Below, in pieces: positions 44,668 through 53,741 of a stretch of 64,000 nucleotides of DNA; positions within the stretch are counted from its first letter, which is position 1, and each line of letters begins with the position of its first letter. Source of the stretch: an uncultured Clostridia bacterium. GTDB taxonomy: Bacteria > Bacillota > Clostridia > Oscillospirales > Ruminococcaceae. The notes under the pieces were generated by a model. That model saw nothing but the letters and a program-made list of their open reading frames with translations. It did no database searches and was not told the DNA's origin. The DNA is taken from contig CANQCK010000001.1 of the NCBI GenBank assembly GCA_947589185.1, forward strand, positions 124,001 to 188,000, given 5' to 3'. The translations under genes were made by a program, and so were the position numbers.

Positions 44668-45588
44668 TTACTTAATCATTGAAGCTACTTCATCAGCGAA
44701 GTTGTCCTGCTTCTTTTCGATTCCCTCGCCACGCTCGTATCTTACGAACTCAGAAACTGTCAGCTTACCGCCCTGAGCTTTTGCAACGCTATCAAGATAC
44801 TGCTTAACAGATACTTTGTCATCCTTAACGAATGTCTGGTCAAGCAAGCAGTTTTCCTTATAGAACTTTCCAATTTTACCGTCAATAATTTTAGCCTTGA
44901 CCTGCTCAGGCTTTGAAGCCATTTTTGGATCCTCATTCATCTGAACAAGCATAATGTTCTTTTCTTCTTCAATTGCAGACTCCGGTACTGACGCTTCGTC
45001 TAAATATCTAGGATTCATAGCTGCTACCTGAAGTGCACAATCTTTACCGGCAGTAAGCATCTCAGCATTGTCAGGTGCTATGTCAGTATCCAGCTTAACC
45101 ATAACACCGATACTGCCGCCGCCGTGAACATATGGAACCAAAATACCTTCTAATCTTACAAAACGGCGAATGCTCATATTCTCTCTGATTTTCAAGAAAA
45201 GCTCGTCATATAACTCCTTAACGGTCATATCGCTTCCGCTTGCTTTTGTAGCCAGCAAAGCGTCTACATCAGCAGGGTTGCTCTCGATAATTGTGTCAGC
45301 AACTGTATCAACAAATGCCTTAAACTGATCGTTCTGTGCAACGAAATCAGTCTCTGAGTTTACTTCAACTACAACTCCTATGCCGTCTTTAACAACAGCT
45401 GTAACTATTCCCTCTGAAGCAGATCTTCCTGCCTTCTTTGCCTGTGTGGCAAGTCCCTTTTCACGAAGAATAAGTATAGCCTTTTCTGTATCTCCGTCAG
45501 CTTCAACTAAAGCCTTTTTACAATCCATCATTCCGACGCCTGTTTGCTTTCTCAGTTCAGCAACGTCTTTTGCTGTGATATTAGCCAT
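44668..45588 (-). CDS. tsf: Elongation factor Ts
   Basis: Nucleotide exchange factor for EF-Tu. Seen: KDVAELRKQTGVGMMDCKKAL at the N-terminus, ETDFVAQNDQFKAF, and PRYLDEASVP in the core. Length 306 is typical of Firmicutes. The ATG at 45588 has GGAGG eight bases upstream; the open frame to 45603 is an extension without a site. Co-transcribed with rpsB. Confidence 0.97.
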   Translation of the reverse strand: MANITAKDVAELRKQTGVGMMDCKKALVEADGDTEKAILILREKGLATQAKKAGRSASEGIVTAVVKDGIGVVVEVNSETDFVAQNDQFKAFVDTVADTIIESNPADVDALLATKASGSDMTVKELYDELFLKIRENMSIRRFVRLEGILVPYVHGGGSIGVMVKLDTDIAPDNAEMLTAGKDCALQVAAMNPRYLDEASVPESAIEEEKNIMLVQMNEDPKMASKPEQVKAKIIDGKIGKFYKENCLLDQTFVKDDKVSVKQYLDSVAKAQGGKLTVSEFVRYERGEGIEKKQDNFADEVASMIK

Positions 45589-45692
45589 TTTATTTTCCTC
45601 CAATTTCTGTTTTAAAACTAAGGCAGGAGTTACCCTGCCAATTTCACAAGAAAAATCCTTGTATATATTATTTCTTAATAATTTGCATAAAA

Positions 45693-46502
45693 TTATTCTT
45701 CGGTTGCTTCTTCCGTTGATTCCTCAGCTGCTTCTTCAACCGATTCTTCATTTGCTTCTTCTGCAGCAGTTTCCTCTGTATTATCTGCATTTTCTTCTGA
45801 ATCATCAGCAGTATTCTGTTCACCCTGTCTGCCCTCAATAATAGCGTCAGCCAATGCTCCTGCAATCAGCTTTACTGCTCTTATTGCATCATCATTTCCT
45901 GGAATTACATAGTCAATGTCATCAGGATCGCAGTTTGTGTCAACAATAGCTACAACCGGTATTCCGAGTTTCTTTGCCTCTAATACTGCTATTCTTTCTT
46001 TTCTCGGGTCAACTACAAATAATGCACCCGGCAGCTTATTCATATTCTTGATTCCGCCCATGAACTTCTCAAGCTTTTCAATTTCAAGATTCAGCTTGAT
46101 AACTTCCTTCTTAGGCAGTAAATCAAATGTTCCGTCTTCTTCCATCTTGTGAAGCTGTTCAAGTCTCTTTACTCTTTGTTTAATCGTTCTAAAATTTGTC
46201 ATCATTCCGCCGAGCCATCTTGCATTTACATAATGTGCCTCAGCTCTGATTGCCTCTTCCTTAACTGAATCAGCAGCCTGCTTTTTTGTTCCGACAAAGA
46301 GAATTTCCTCTCCGTTTTCCGAAAGCTCACGAATAAACATATATGCCTCTTCCAGCTTGGAAACTGTCTTTTGAAGGTCGATAATGTAAATTCCGTTTCT
46401 TTCTGTGAAAATGTACGGTGCCATTTTCGGATTCCACCTTCTTGTCTGGTGACCAAAGTGTACACCTGCTTCAAGAAGCTGTTTCATTGATACTACTCCC
46501 AT
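45693..46502 (-). CDS. rpsB: 30S ribosomal protein S2 with acidic C-terminal extension
   Basis: Ribosomal protein of the small subunit. Seen: [39 protein letters not shown], and [19 protein letters not shown]. After about residue 228 a Glu-rich tail of some 40 residues (starting [17 protein letters not shown]) extends the family core and is probably disordered. The ATG at 46502 has GGAGG seven bases upstream. The leader upstream is structured. Confidence 0.97.
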   Translation of the reverse strand: MGVVSMKQLLEAGVHFGHQTRRWNPKMAPYIFTERNGIYIIDLQKTVSKLEEAYMFIRELSENGEEILFVGTKKQAADSVKEEAIRAEAHYVNARWLGGMMTNFRTIKQRVKRLEQLHKMEEDGTFDLLPKKEVIKLNLEIEKLEKFMGGIKNMNKLPGALFVVDPRKERIAVLEAKKLGIPVVAIVDTNCDPDDIDYVIPGNDDAIRAVKLIAGALADAIIEGRQGEQNTADDSEENADNTEETAAEEANEESVEEAAEESTEEATEE

Positions 46503-46533
46503 GGTAGTTCCTCCTTAATAAATTGGTTTTTTT

Positions 46534-46605
46534 CGTCTGATAACAGACGGTCCTCCGCATTATCTTAGCATGCATTCTACCTGACTAATCTCAGGAACCT
46601 AATGC
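46534..46605 (-). promoter_or_regulatory. Structured leader of rpsB
   Basis: Minus RNA: GCATT (46605-46601) pairs with AATGC (46576-46572) around an inner CCTGA/TCAGG stem, then a separate CGTCTG-N4-CAGACG hairpin (46549-46534) follows. A candidate autoregulatory site for S2, but I cannot match it to a known leader. Confidence 0.5.
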
Positions 46606-46633
46606 AAATGACAAGCGTGCGAATTGCTTAAAT

Positions 46634-46662
46634 ATTATACCATTTTTTATGCTTCAATACAA
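46634..46662 (-). promoter_or_regulatory. rpsB-tsf promoter
   Basis: Minus strand: -35 TTGTAT, 17-base spacer, perfect -10 TATAAT with TGG before it. It would give a leader of about 125 bases. Confidence 0.8.
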
Positions 46663-46677
46663 GAATTATTTTGAAAT

Positions 46678-46968
46678 CTATTTAAACAAATTTTCAACCT
46701 TTATTCCTTTTGTTTTTGTACATATTGTACTGTTTTGCATCGAAACTAAAATAGTATCTTCACCAATTAGCTGAATATTATCAAATCCTATAAGCAAATC
46801 ATCCTCATGACCGAATAAACCAAAAAACTTAGGTCTTCCGTACACGACCATATTCACAATTTCATAGCTGTCGGTATTGATCTCAATATCATCAACATAT
46901 CCGAGCTTTATTCCTGTGTTTACGTTTATAACCTCTTTGTTTTTAAGTTCTGCAAATTGACATATCAT
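46678..46968 (-). CDS. YlmC/YmxH-type PRC-barrel sporulation protein
   Basis: A 96-residue PRC-barrel protein: NKEVINVNTGIKLGYVDDIEI, then VVYGRPKFFGLFG and DNIQLIGEDTILV. This is the YlmC/YmxH family found in endospore formers; Bacillus members are made in sporulation but their role is unclear. It has no terminator of its own before the rpsB promoter, so read-through into rpsB is possible. Confidence 0.85.
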   Translation of the reverse strand: MICQFAELKNKEVINVNTGIKLGYVDDIEINTDSYEIVNMVVYGRPKFFGLFGHEDDLLIGFDNIQLIGEDTILVSMQNSTICTKTKGIKVENLFK

Positions 46969-47160
46969 TTTTACTCACACCCTCTAAAATGCAGCTAAAA
47001 CGTCATAATTTCTCATTAATAATATGACTGCTAATGCTTGTATAATGCAAATAATATCCGATATCTCACATTTTCTTAAAATATGCACAAAATTATTAAA
47101 TATGAATAAGATATATAGAAGTCTAAAACTTCAAATTCAATCAAAGGAGGAAACTAATAT

Positions 47161-48010
47161 GAGCGATCTAAATGCTAATTCAGCCGCTTTCAGCGAAGCC
47201 GTTTGCATTGAGGCAATGAGAATATTCGATAGCTGTTCTGATAAAGACTGCATCGAGGATTTGCAGGTTGTATTCGGCAGTGCCGAAGATCAAGCAATTG
47301 TTGCAAACGCAACATTTATTAAGTGTAAAAGCGTTGAAGTTGTAAATACGGTGTTTGACATTGAACCTGTTCCGTTCAACAAGGGCTTTTTCTCTGTAGA
47401 CCTCACCTACACATTCAATGTTGAAATTGAAGCATTTACAAATGTTTCACTGCCATCAACAACTCTTAACGGCGTTACGACCTTCAGCAAAAAGGTTATT
47501 CTCTACGGCGGCGACGGAAATACAAAATACTTCTCGTCAGATGATACAACGGAAGTCAATACTAACGGATACTACTCACAGACTCTGCCAAGAGCAACGG
47601 TAAGCGTTGTAGAGCCTATTTCTTTAGACTGCAAACTGCTCCCAAAACATCGTTTTAACAACTGTAATTGTCCTATTCAGTGCGATGACAGCAATAGCGG
47701 AGAGTGTCCTACACCGCCGTCTGTACCAAAGGTTGCTTACATAACAATCGGACTTTTCTCAATTGTCCAGCTTTCACGTCCCGTACCTATTCTTGTTCCG
47801 GCATACGACTACTGCATACCGAGCAAGGAATGCTCAACAACCACAGACTCCCCTTGTGAGCTGTTTGAGAAAATCAAATTCCCTACTAACGAATTTTTCC
47901 CCAGATCGTTAGAAGAAACAGAAATGCTCAATTCAGGAAGAGTACACGAACCTGTGTCTGAACAGCCGGCTCAAACACAGCAGGAAGCATCACAAACTGA
48001 AACAGAGTAA
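47161..48010 (+). CDS. Conserved Cys-containing protein of spore formers, function unknown
   Basis: A 283-residue soluble protein. N-terminal half: SEAVCIEAMRIFDSCSDKDC and beta-strand-rich segments (SVDLTYTFNVEIEAF); then a cysteine cluster (NNCNCPIQCDDSNSGECPTP), a final beta part and a Gln/Thr/Glu-rich tail. The frame is open upstream to 47024, but AAAGGAGG lies nine bases before the ATG at 47161. A possible sigma-E-like element (TCACATT-13-CACAAAAT) at 47066-47093 and the Cys pattern hint at a spore-coat-like role (inference only). Confidence 0.75.
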
Positions 48011-48014
48011 TTCC

Positions 48015-48047
48015 AAAACCCCTCAATGCATTGTATCGAGGGGTTTT
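48015..48047 (+). terminator. Terminator of the 283-residue gene
   Basis: Perfect stem AAAACCCCTC/GAGGGGTTTT with a 13-base loop, starting five bases after the stop. Confidence 0.88.
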
Positions 48048-48092
48048 ACCTTTATTCTATTACCTTAAGGACGGACTCCATATGCAATTTAA

Positions 48093-48116
48093 AAGCAGGC
48101 ACATCTGTGCCTGCTT
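48093..48116 (-). terminator. Terminator of the leucine-rich repeat gene
   Basis: Perfect 11-bp stem AAGCAGGCACA/TGTGCCTGCTT with a 2-base gap, followed on the minus strand by TTAAATT. Confidence 0.75.
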
Positions 48117-48128
48117 AATGCTAATCTA

Positions 48129-49577
48129 TTATACTTTATACACAACCTTTTTACCAACTAAAATCTTGGTATTCTTCAGATTTTTCTTATACTTTTTCTT
48201 GCTCAACTGCTTTTTAAGCTGTTTTGCAATCTTCTTGTTTTTAACTACAAACTTTATGCCTTTGTTAGTGTTTTTAAAGTTTCCATCACCAAACTCAGAT
48301 ACTATTTTAGGAGTGCTTTTACTATTTTTAATAATGATTTTAGAAAGCTTTTTGCAGCTATAAAAAGCATCTGCATCTATTTTTTTAACATTATTTATAG
48401 TTATATTTTTTAGATTTTTACAGTTATTAAATGCACCATATAATATTTCTTTAGCTCCTCTTATAGTAATGGTTCTAAGTTGTTTACAATCACGAAAAGC
48501 GTCATAATTTATATTGACATTTTTTGAACGAATATTTACTTTCCTTAATTTTTTGCAGTTTTTAAATGCTTCGTTATCAATTTCTTTAATATTTTTAGGT
48601 ATAGTTACACTTTTCAAATTTTTACAATTAGCGAACACATCACTGCTAATCACAGTCAAGCCCTTACCAATTTTTACAGACTTTATATTTGAACCATAAA
48701 ATACCCTTGTATACATTGTTTTAACACTATCAGGAATAACTACTTTAGTGAATTTTGATTTACCAAATTTACCTCCTAAAATTTCTAATTTGCTAGGCAA
48801 TTTAATACTTTCTAAAGACCTCCAAGTTCCACTCAAATGCTTTAATGTTTCCGGAAACTTAACATTTTTGACGTGTTTAAAGCCAATGCCTCCATAATCT
48901 TCGATTTCTTCTATCCCATCAGGAATTATAAGATTAGTATTTTTATTAAATGAAATATATATGGTTTTGCCATCTTTAGATAAAAGGAAATCATTTTTAT
49001 AGCTATAGTACGGATTATTTGGGTCAACTGAAAGCTTTAACTTTGGACATTGTGCTAAATAATAAAAATCCACTATATCATCAAAATCTACCTTATCTGA
49101 ATATACATATACATAAACACCATTTTTGGGAATATAATCACGACGCCTGCCAAACATAGTGTTTTTTGGTATATTCATTTTCTTTAGATTATTAAATCCT
49201 TCAAAAGAAAATATATTATATATACTTTCAGGTAATACAATTTCTTCAACTTTATTATATTTATTAGGATATGTCTCTTCATTCATATCTAAATCAGTTA
49301 CAGTAAACTCTATTCCTGCATAGGTAACCTTTTCAGGTATTTCTACCTTTTGAATATTCGGAATATCAACAACAATAGCCACATTAGAAATGTATACAGA
49401 ACCATATTGTGCATAATCTTTTAAAAAATATGTGAAACTACCAATCTGTGCTTTTCGTGCATTTTCCTCACAATCATATTCATATCTATGAATATAATAT
49501 GCAAATGCATTTCCTGCAAATGAACTTACCGCCATAACTCCTGCAGCTAATAAGCAAAACAGCTTTTTGATTTTCAT
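48129..49577 (-). CDS. Secreted BspA-type leucine-rich repeat protein
   Basis: Exported protein with signal peptide (KKLFCLLAAGVMAVSSFAG, cleavage after AFA near residue 26). The middle and C-terminal parts have tandem LRR_5 (BspA/TpLRR) repeats, for example CKNLKSVTIPKNIKEIDNEA and CKKLRKVNI, at about 23-residue spacing. The end is very basic (KKNKKIAKQLKKQLSKKKYKK), which may bind the cell wall. Such proteins serve adhesion. Codon use is more AT-rich than the neighbours, which could mean transfer. AAAGGAAA precedes the ATG. Confidence 0.85.
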   Translation of the reverse strand: MKIKKLFCLLAAGVMAVSSFAGNAFAYYIHRYEYDCEENARKAQIGSFTYFLKDYAQYGSVYISNVAIVVDIPNIQKVEIPEKVTYAGIEFTVTDLDMNEETYPNKYNKVEEIVLPESIYNIFSFEGFNNLKKMNIPKNTMFGRRRDYIPKNGVYVYVYSDKVDFDDIVDFYYLAQCPKLKLSVDPNNPYYSYKNDFLLSKDGKTIYISFNKNTNLIIPDGIEEIEDYGGIGFKHVKNVKFPETLKHLSGTWRSLESIKLPSKLEILGGKFGKSKFTKVVIPDSVKTMYTRVFYGSNIKSVKIGKGLTVISSDVFANCKNLKSVTIPKNIKEIDNEAFKNCKKLRKVNIRSKNVNINYDAFRDCKQLRTITIRGAKEILYGAFNNCKNLKNITINNVKKIDADAFYSCKKLSKIIIKNSKSTPKIVSEFGDGNFKNTNKGIKFVVKNKKIAKQLKKQLSKKKYKKNLKNTKILVGKKVVYKV

Positions 49578-49793
49578 ATTAAATTTTCCTTTCTAACAAT
49601 TTTAATATGTTTACAGTTAACTACAAATATATAGTAGCATTTATTTATTAGAAAGCAAAGTGAAATTTATGTGAAAAATATGATTTTGTAGAATTATACA
49701 AAAACATGGGGCTTACTTTGTACACTATAACATAAATTGCAAAGATATTAAAAAAGAAATCAGCAAAACCAAAGTAAAATAAGTTAATATAAA

Positions 49794-49822
49794 AAATCAT
49801 TCGAGACTTCCCCGAATGATTT
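49794..49822 (-). terminator. Terminator of the histidine operon
   Basis: Minus strand AAATCATTCG/CGAATGATTT stem (10 bp) followed by TTTTATATT, 15 bases after the hisE stop. Confidence 0.88.
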
Positions 49823-49836
49823 CTTGTTTATTACTA

Positions 49837-50160
49837 TTAAGTATTTTTGTCAACCACTTTCATTTTTTTTAAATTTCCCGTCTTATTGTGGCGTTCATCA
49901 AGGACCGCTTCAACCTCGCTCCAAGCCAAGCCTCTTTCAACGCACATTACCATAAGATGATACAAAAGATCGGCAACCTCACCTTTAAGTTCTGAGTTAT
50001 CCTTGTTCTTAGCTGCAATTATGGTTTCTGCACTCTCCTCGCCGACTTTTTTGAGTATCTTGTCAATTCCCTTTTCAAAAAGATAACAGGTATATGAACC
50101 CTCTGCTTTAGCTTCCTTTCGGGATATAACAACCTGCTCTAAAGTTTTTAAAGTTTCCAT
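49837..50160 (-). CDS. hisE: Phosphoribosyl-ATP pyrophosphatase
   Basis: Second step of histidine synthesis. The 107-residue all-helical protein has SYTCYLFEKGIDKILKKVGE and ESAETIIAAKNKDNSELKGE with the metal-binding acidic residues of the MazG-like fold. The ATG at 50160 has GGAGG seven bases upstream; the longer frame to 50232 overlaps hisI. Last gene of the operon; hisI and hisE are separate here, not fused. Confidence 0.95.
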   Translation of the reverse strand: METLKTLEQVVISRKEAKAEGSYTCYLFEKGIDKILKKVGEESAETIIAAKNKDNSELKGEVADLLYHLMVMCVERGLAWSEVEAVLDERHNKTGNLKKMKVVDKNT

Positions 50161-50173
50161 TTCCGATCCTCCG

Positions 50174-50521
50174 TTATTTGTCATTATACATTTCATTAAA
50201 AAAGCAACTGTAAGAGCCAGTATGACAGGCAACTCCCGTCTGCCTTACATTCAAAAGCAATGTGTCGTCGTCGCAGTCGCTGTATATAGATACAACCTTT
50301 TGCAAATGTCCGCTGGTCGCACCTTTGTTCCAAAGCTCTCCCCTTGAACGGCTCCAGTACCACGTGTAACCTGTCTCAAGAGTTTTCTTTAAGCTCTCTT
50401 TATTCATATACGCAAGCATTAAAACGGTTTTGGTATCAACATCGAATGCAATCGCAGGTACAAGCTCCGACTTGACAAAATACTTGTCAAGATTATTTAT
50501 GTCTACTTTAATCGCACTCAT
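50174..50521 (-). CDS. hisI: Phosphoribosyl-AMP cyclohydrolase
   Basis: Third step of histidine synthesis. Seen: [18 protein letters not shown], the Mg site DCDDDTLLL, and zinc-binding cysteines in [11 protein letters not shown]. At 115 residues it is the free-standing cyclohydrolase form. It lies 29 bases after hisF. Confidence 0.96.
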   Translation of the reverse strand: MSAIKVDINNLDKYFVKSELVPAIAFDVDTKTVLMLAYMNKESLKKTLETGYTWYWSRSRGELWNKGATSGHLQKVVSIYSDCDDDTLLLNVRQTGVACHTGSYSCFFNEMYNDK

Positions 50522-50550
50522 TATAATTTCCTTTCATCAGATGTATTTGC

Positions 50551-51339
50551 TTAGAATAATCTGGGCATCAGATTATTTCCCACATCTCTCACAGGCACTC
50601 CGCATTTTAAAAGATATGACTTTACCTCGTTGACCGTCAGCTCTTTAAAATGAAACAAAGAAGCCGCAAGTGCCGCAGAACAATTCGTCTTTTCAAAGGC
50701 GTCACGAAAATCCTCAAGCTTCCCGCAGCCGCCAGATGCTATTACAGGGATTTTTACAGCGTCACAGACTGCATTCAGCATTTCTATATCATAACCGCCC
50801 CGAACGCCGTCCGTGTCGATTGAATTAAGGCATATTTCACCTGCACCCAGCTTTTCTATATTCTTGACCCACTCAATAAGGTCAAGTCCATAATCTATTC
50901 TGCCCCCATTGATATAGACCGTCCACTTGCCGTCAGATACTTTTTTTGCGTCAATTCCAACAACAACGCACTGACTACCGAATATATCAGCCGCCTCACG
51001 GATAAGCTCCGGATTCTGAACAGCCTGCGAATTTACCGAAACCTTGTCTGCTCCTGCCCTGAGCGTATCACGAAAATCGTCAATTGTTTTTATTCCGCCG
51101 CCAACAGTAAGAGGAATAAAAACTTTTCTTGCAGTGTTTCTTACAACGTCAAGCATAGCCCCTCTTCCCTCGTGAGAAGCCGTTATATCATAAAAAACTA
51201 TCTCGTCGGCACCCTGCATATTATACTCATATGCAAACTCAACCGGATCGCCGACTTCCTTTATCCCCTCAAAATTAACACCCTTTACAACGTGTCCGTC
51301 CCTTACGTCAAGACAGGGAATAATTCTTTTTGCTAGCAT
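50551..51339 (-). CDS. hisF: Imidazole glycerol phosphate synthase, cyclase subunit
   Basis: TIM-barrel half of IGP synthase, using ammonia from HisH. Seen: [16 protein letters not shown] with the first catalytic Asp, [11 protein letters not shown], and the second catalytic Asp in VVGIDAKK, then [11 protein letters not shown]. Length 262. It is 109 bases from hisH, a wide gap for this operon, where hisA would normally sit. Confidence 0.97.
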   Translation of the reverse strand: MLAKRIIPCLDVRDGHVVKGVNFEGIKEVGDPVEFAYEYNMQGADEIVFYDITASHEGRGAMLDVVRNTARKVFIPLTVGGGIKTIDDFRDTLRAGADKVSVNSQAVQNPELIREAADIFGSQCVVVGIDAKKVSDGKWTVYINGGRIDYGLDLIEWVKNIEKLGAGEICLNSIDTDGVRGGYDIEMLNAVCDAVKIPVIASGGCGKLEDFRDAFEKTNCSAALAASLFHFKELTVNEVKSYLLKCGVPVRDVGNNLMPRLF

Positions 51340-51382
51340 TTTTTCCTCCGTAAACTTTTATTTTTAATAGTTTAATCTTTGT

Positions 51383-51433
51383 AAAAACCGCCGTTATGCA
51401 TACTAAAACTTTCTTTCAGCTTTCCAAAGGCGG
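51383..51433 (-). other. GC stem with T-run in the hisH-hisF gap
   Basis: Minus strand CCGCC (51433-51429) pairs with GGCGG (51392-51388) across a loop of about 36 bases, followed by TTTTT. It may slow or partly stop transcription within the operon; the long loop makes it a weak terminator at best. Confidence 0.35.
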
Positions 51434-51448
51434 CATAGAACCAGTAGC

Positions 51449-52057
51449 TCACCGGCTGCAAAAATTTTGTAAGATCTTAAGTCCGATTTTTCCGCTTTTC
51501 TCAGGGTGGAACTGTGCACCGAATACGAACTTTCCGTCCCAAACCATAGCAGGAACTTTATCCCCGTATTCACAGTAAGCGACTAAATTCTTGTCTTCAT
51601 TTTCGCAGTATGCCTTATAAGAATGTACAAAGTAAACATAATCATTCCCGGGCAATCCCTCAAAAAGCGGACAGTTCGTAATATTGTATTCAAGCTTGTT
51701 CCAGCCCATATGTGGAATAATCAGTTCAGGTTCGTCAATCTTGTCAACCCTGCCCGGAATAAGACCAAGACCGTCGCACTCCTCAAACTCGTAACCCTTA
51801 TCAAAAAGAAGCTGCATTCCCAGACAAATACCTAAAAACGGCTTTTTGGTTGCCTCGTACTTAATTGTATCAACAAGACCGCTTTTTTTAAGTTCGCCCA
51901 TAGCCCAAGGAAAAGCCCCAACTCCGGGAAGTATTATAGCGTCAGAAGATTCAATAATCTTTCTGTCTTTTGTAAGAACGCTCTCTATACCGAGCATATC
52001 AAGTGCATTTTTAACGCTGAATATGTTTCCTGCACCGTAATCTATAATTGCTATCAC
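51449..52057 (-). CDS. hisH: Imidazole glycerol phosphate synthase, glutamine amidotransferase subunit
   Basis: Class I glutaminase half of IGP synthase. Seen: [15 protein letters not shown], catalytic Cys in [11 protein letters not shown], and the His-Glu pair in [11 protein letters not shown]. Length 202. It directly follows hisB with no spacer. Confidence 0.96.
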   Translation of the reverse strand: MIAIIDYGAGNIFSVKNALDMLGIESVLTKDRKIIESSDAIILPGVGAFPWAMGELKKSGLVDTIKYEATKKPFLGICLGMQLLFDKGYEFEECDGLGLIPGRVDKIDEPELIIPHMGWNKLEYNITNCPLFEGLPGNDYVYFVHSYKAYCENEDKNLVAYCEYGDKVPAMVWDGKFVFGAQFHPEKSGKIGLKILQNFCSR

Positions 52058-52639
52058 TTATAACACTCCCTTAGTTGACAGGACCTCTCCGCTTTCGTTC
52101 AAAGAAATTGCCGTCTTAAATGCGTGAGCAAGTGCCTTGAACAGCGACTCGCATATATGATGATCGTTATTTCCGTATATTTCTGAAATGTGCAAAGTTA
52201 TCCCGGAATTGAACGCAAATGCTCTGAAAAATTCCTCAACAAGACAAGTATCCATCTCTCCTATTTTCTCGCCAGTAAAATCTGCATTGAATACCAAAAA
52301 CGGCCTGCCGCTTATGTCAAGAGAACAAAAGCCAAGAGCCTCGTCCATAGGTATATATGCACTGCCGTATCTTTTAATTCCCGACTTATCACCCAGAGCC
52401 TTTGAAATTGCCTGCCCTAAAACAATTCCGGTATCCTCTACAGTGTGGTGACTGTCAACATCTAAATCACCCATTACGTTTATCTGCATATCAATGCCTG
52501 AATGTACTCCGAACGAGGTCAGCATATGATCGAAAAAACCTATTCCCGTATCGACTGATACCTTGCCCTCGCCGTCCAGCTTTACAAATACATTTATGTC
52601 TGTTTCCTTTGTTTTTCTTTCAATCTCGGCTGTTCTCAT
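52058..52639 (-). CDS. hisB: Imidazoleglycerol-phosphate dehydratase
   Basis: Manganese enzyme that dehydrates IGP. Seen: GIGFFDHMLTSFG, DSHHTVEDTGIVLGQA and GNNDHHICESLFKALAHA, the metal-binding His motifs. At 193 residues it is the single-function form, so histidinol phosphatase must be encoded elsewhere. Confidence 0.97.
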   Translation of the reverse strand: MRTAEIERKTKETDINVFVKLDGEGKVSVDTGIGFFDHMLTSFGVHSGIDMQINVMGDLDVDSHHTVEDTGIVLGQAISKALGDKSGIKRYGSAYIPMDEALGFCSLDISGRPFLVFNADFTGEKIGEMDTCLVEEFFRAFAFNSGITLHISEIYGNNDHHICESLFKALAHAFKTAISLNESGEVLSTKGVL

Positions 52640-52669
52640 AATAACCCTCCGTACTTTAGTAATACCTGT

Positions 52670-53728
52670 TTATTTCCTTAATATATCTTCTAAGGCTTCA
52701 AAAAGCATATTCATATCTTCGTCAGTACCTATTGTAATTCTCAGATAATTATTGATTCTTGGCTTATCCCAATATCGTACGTAAATCTTTCTCATTTTAA
52801 GCTCATAAAATATCTCACTTGCAGGCTTATCAGGGTGAGATGCAAAAATAAAATTGCTCTTTGAGTCAGGAAATTCAAACCCAAGTTTTTTCAATCTGAC
52901 CTTTGCATTTTCTCTGGTTGAAATTATCTTTTCTACAGTTTCAAGAAAATAACTTTCATCTTTAACAGCCTCAACACCGATTTTTTGAGTAAGACTGTTC
53001 ATAGTATAAGAATTTACAGAAAACCTGACGTCATTCAGATACTTGATAAGCCTTTCACTGCCGACAGCAAATCCTATTCTTGCCCCTGCTAATGAGCGTG
53101 ACTTTGAAAAAGTCTGAATAACAAGCAAATTATCATACTTTTTCAAAAGAGGTATACAGCTCTCCCCTCCGAAATCTATATATGCTTCGTCAATCATAAC
53201 TATAACATCAGGATTTGCATTTAAAATTTTCTCAATCTTATCAAGGTTCTCATAAACTCCTGTAGGTGCATTGGGATTGGGAAAAATAATTCCTCCGTTT
53301 TCACAGATATAATCGTTTTCATCTATTTTAAAATTCTCATCAAGCGGTTTTGTTTCATAAGGAATTTTATAAACCTCTGCCCAAACATCATAAAAAGAGT
53401 ATGTTATATCAGGGAAAATAACAGCCTTTTCCGAATTAAAGAAGGTCATAAATGCCATTGAAATAACATCGTCAGAACCAACACCAACAAATATCTGCGA
53501 AGGCTTTACTCCATACCTTTCAGCAAGAGCTTTAACAAGTTCATAAGACGAAGGATCAGGATAAAGCCTTAAATTATCTGCGTTATAATCCTTCAAAACT
53601 TTCATAACTCCCTTAGCAGGAGGATATGGGTTTTCATTTGTGTTCAGCTTTATTATGCCCCTATCTTTAGGCTGTTCTCCGGGAACATAAGGACATACCT
53701 TTCTTATATTCTTCTCCCAATTTCTCAT
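52670..53728 (-). CDS. hisC: Histidinol-phosphate aminotransferase
   Basis: PLP enzyme of fold type I. Seen: LNTNENPYPPAKGVMK, PNPNAPTG, the Asp/Tyr of DEAYIDF and the PLP lysine in TFSKSRSLAGARIG. The ATG at 53728 gives 352 residues, with AAGGA nine bases upstream; the TTG at 53749 is less likely. It follows hisD by 13 bases. Confidence 0.95.
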   Translation of the reverse strand: MRNWEKNIRKVCPYVPGEQPKDRGIIKLNTNENPYPPAKGVMKVLKDYNADNLRLYPDPSSYELVKALAERYGVKPSQIFVGVGSDDVISMAFMTFFNSEKAVIFPDITYSFYDVWAEVYKIPYETKPLDENFKIDENDYICENGGIIFPNPNAPTGVYENLDKIEKILNANPDVIVMIDEAYIDFGGESCIPLLKKYDNLLVIQTFSKSRSLAGARIGFAVGSERLIKYLNDVRFSVNSYTMNSLTQKIGVEAVKDESYFLETVEKIISTRENAKVRLKKLGFEFPDSKSNFIFASHPDKPASEIFYELKMRKIYVRYWDKPRINNYLRITIGTDEDMNMLFEALEDILRK

Positions 53729-53741
53729 TACAAACTTTCCT

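Noticed and set aside
45668-45865. 65-residue frame rich in Lys/Gln at the 3' end of rpsB
   Set aside because: It is another reading of the Glu-rich repeat codons of the S2 tail, not a separate gene.
51340-51448. Remnant of hisA in the hisH-hisF gap
   Set aside because: Only 109 bases, with no recognisable HisA barrel motif in any frame.
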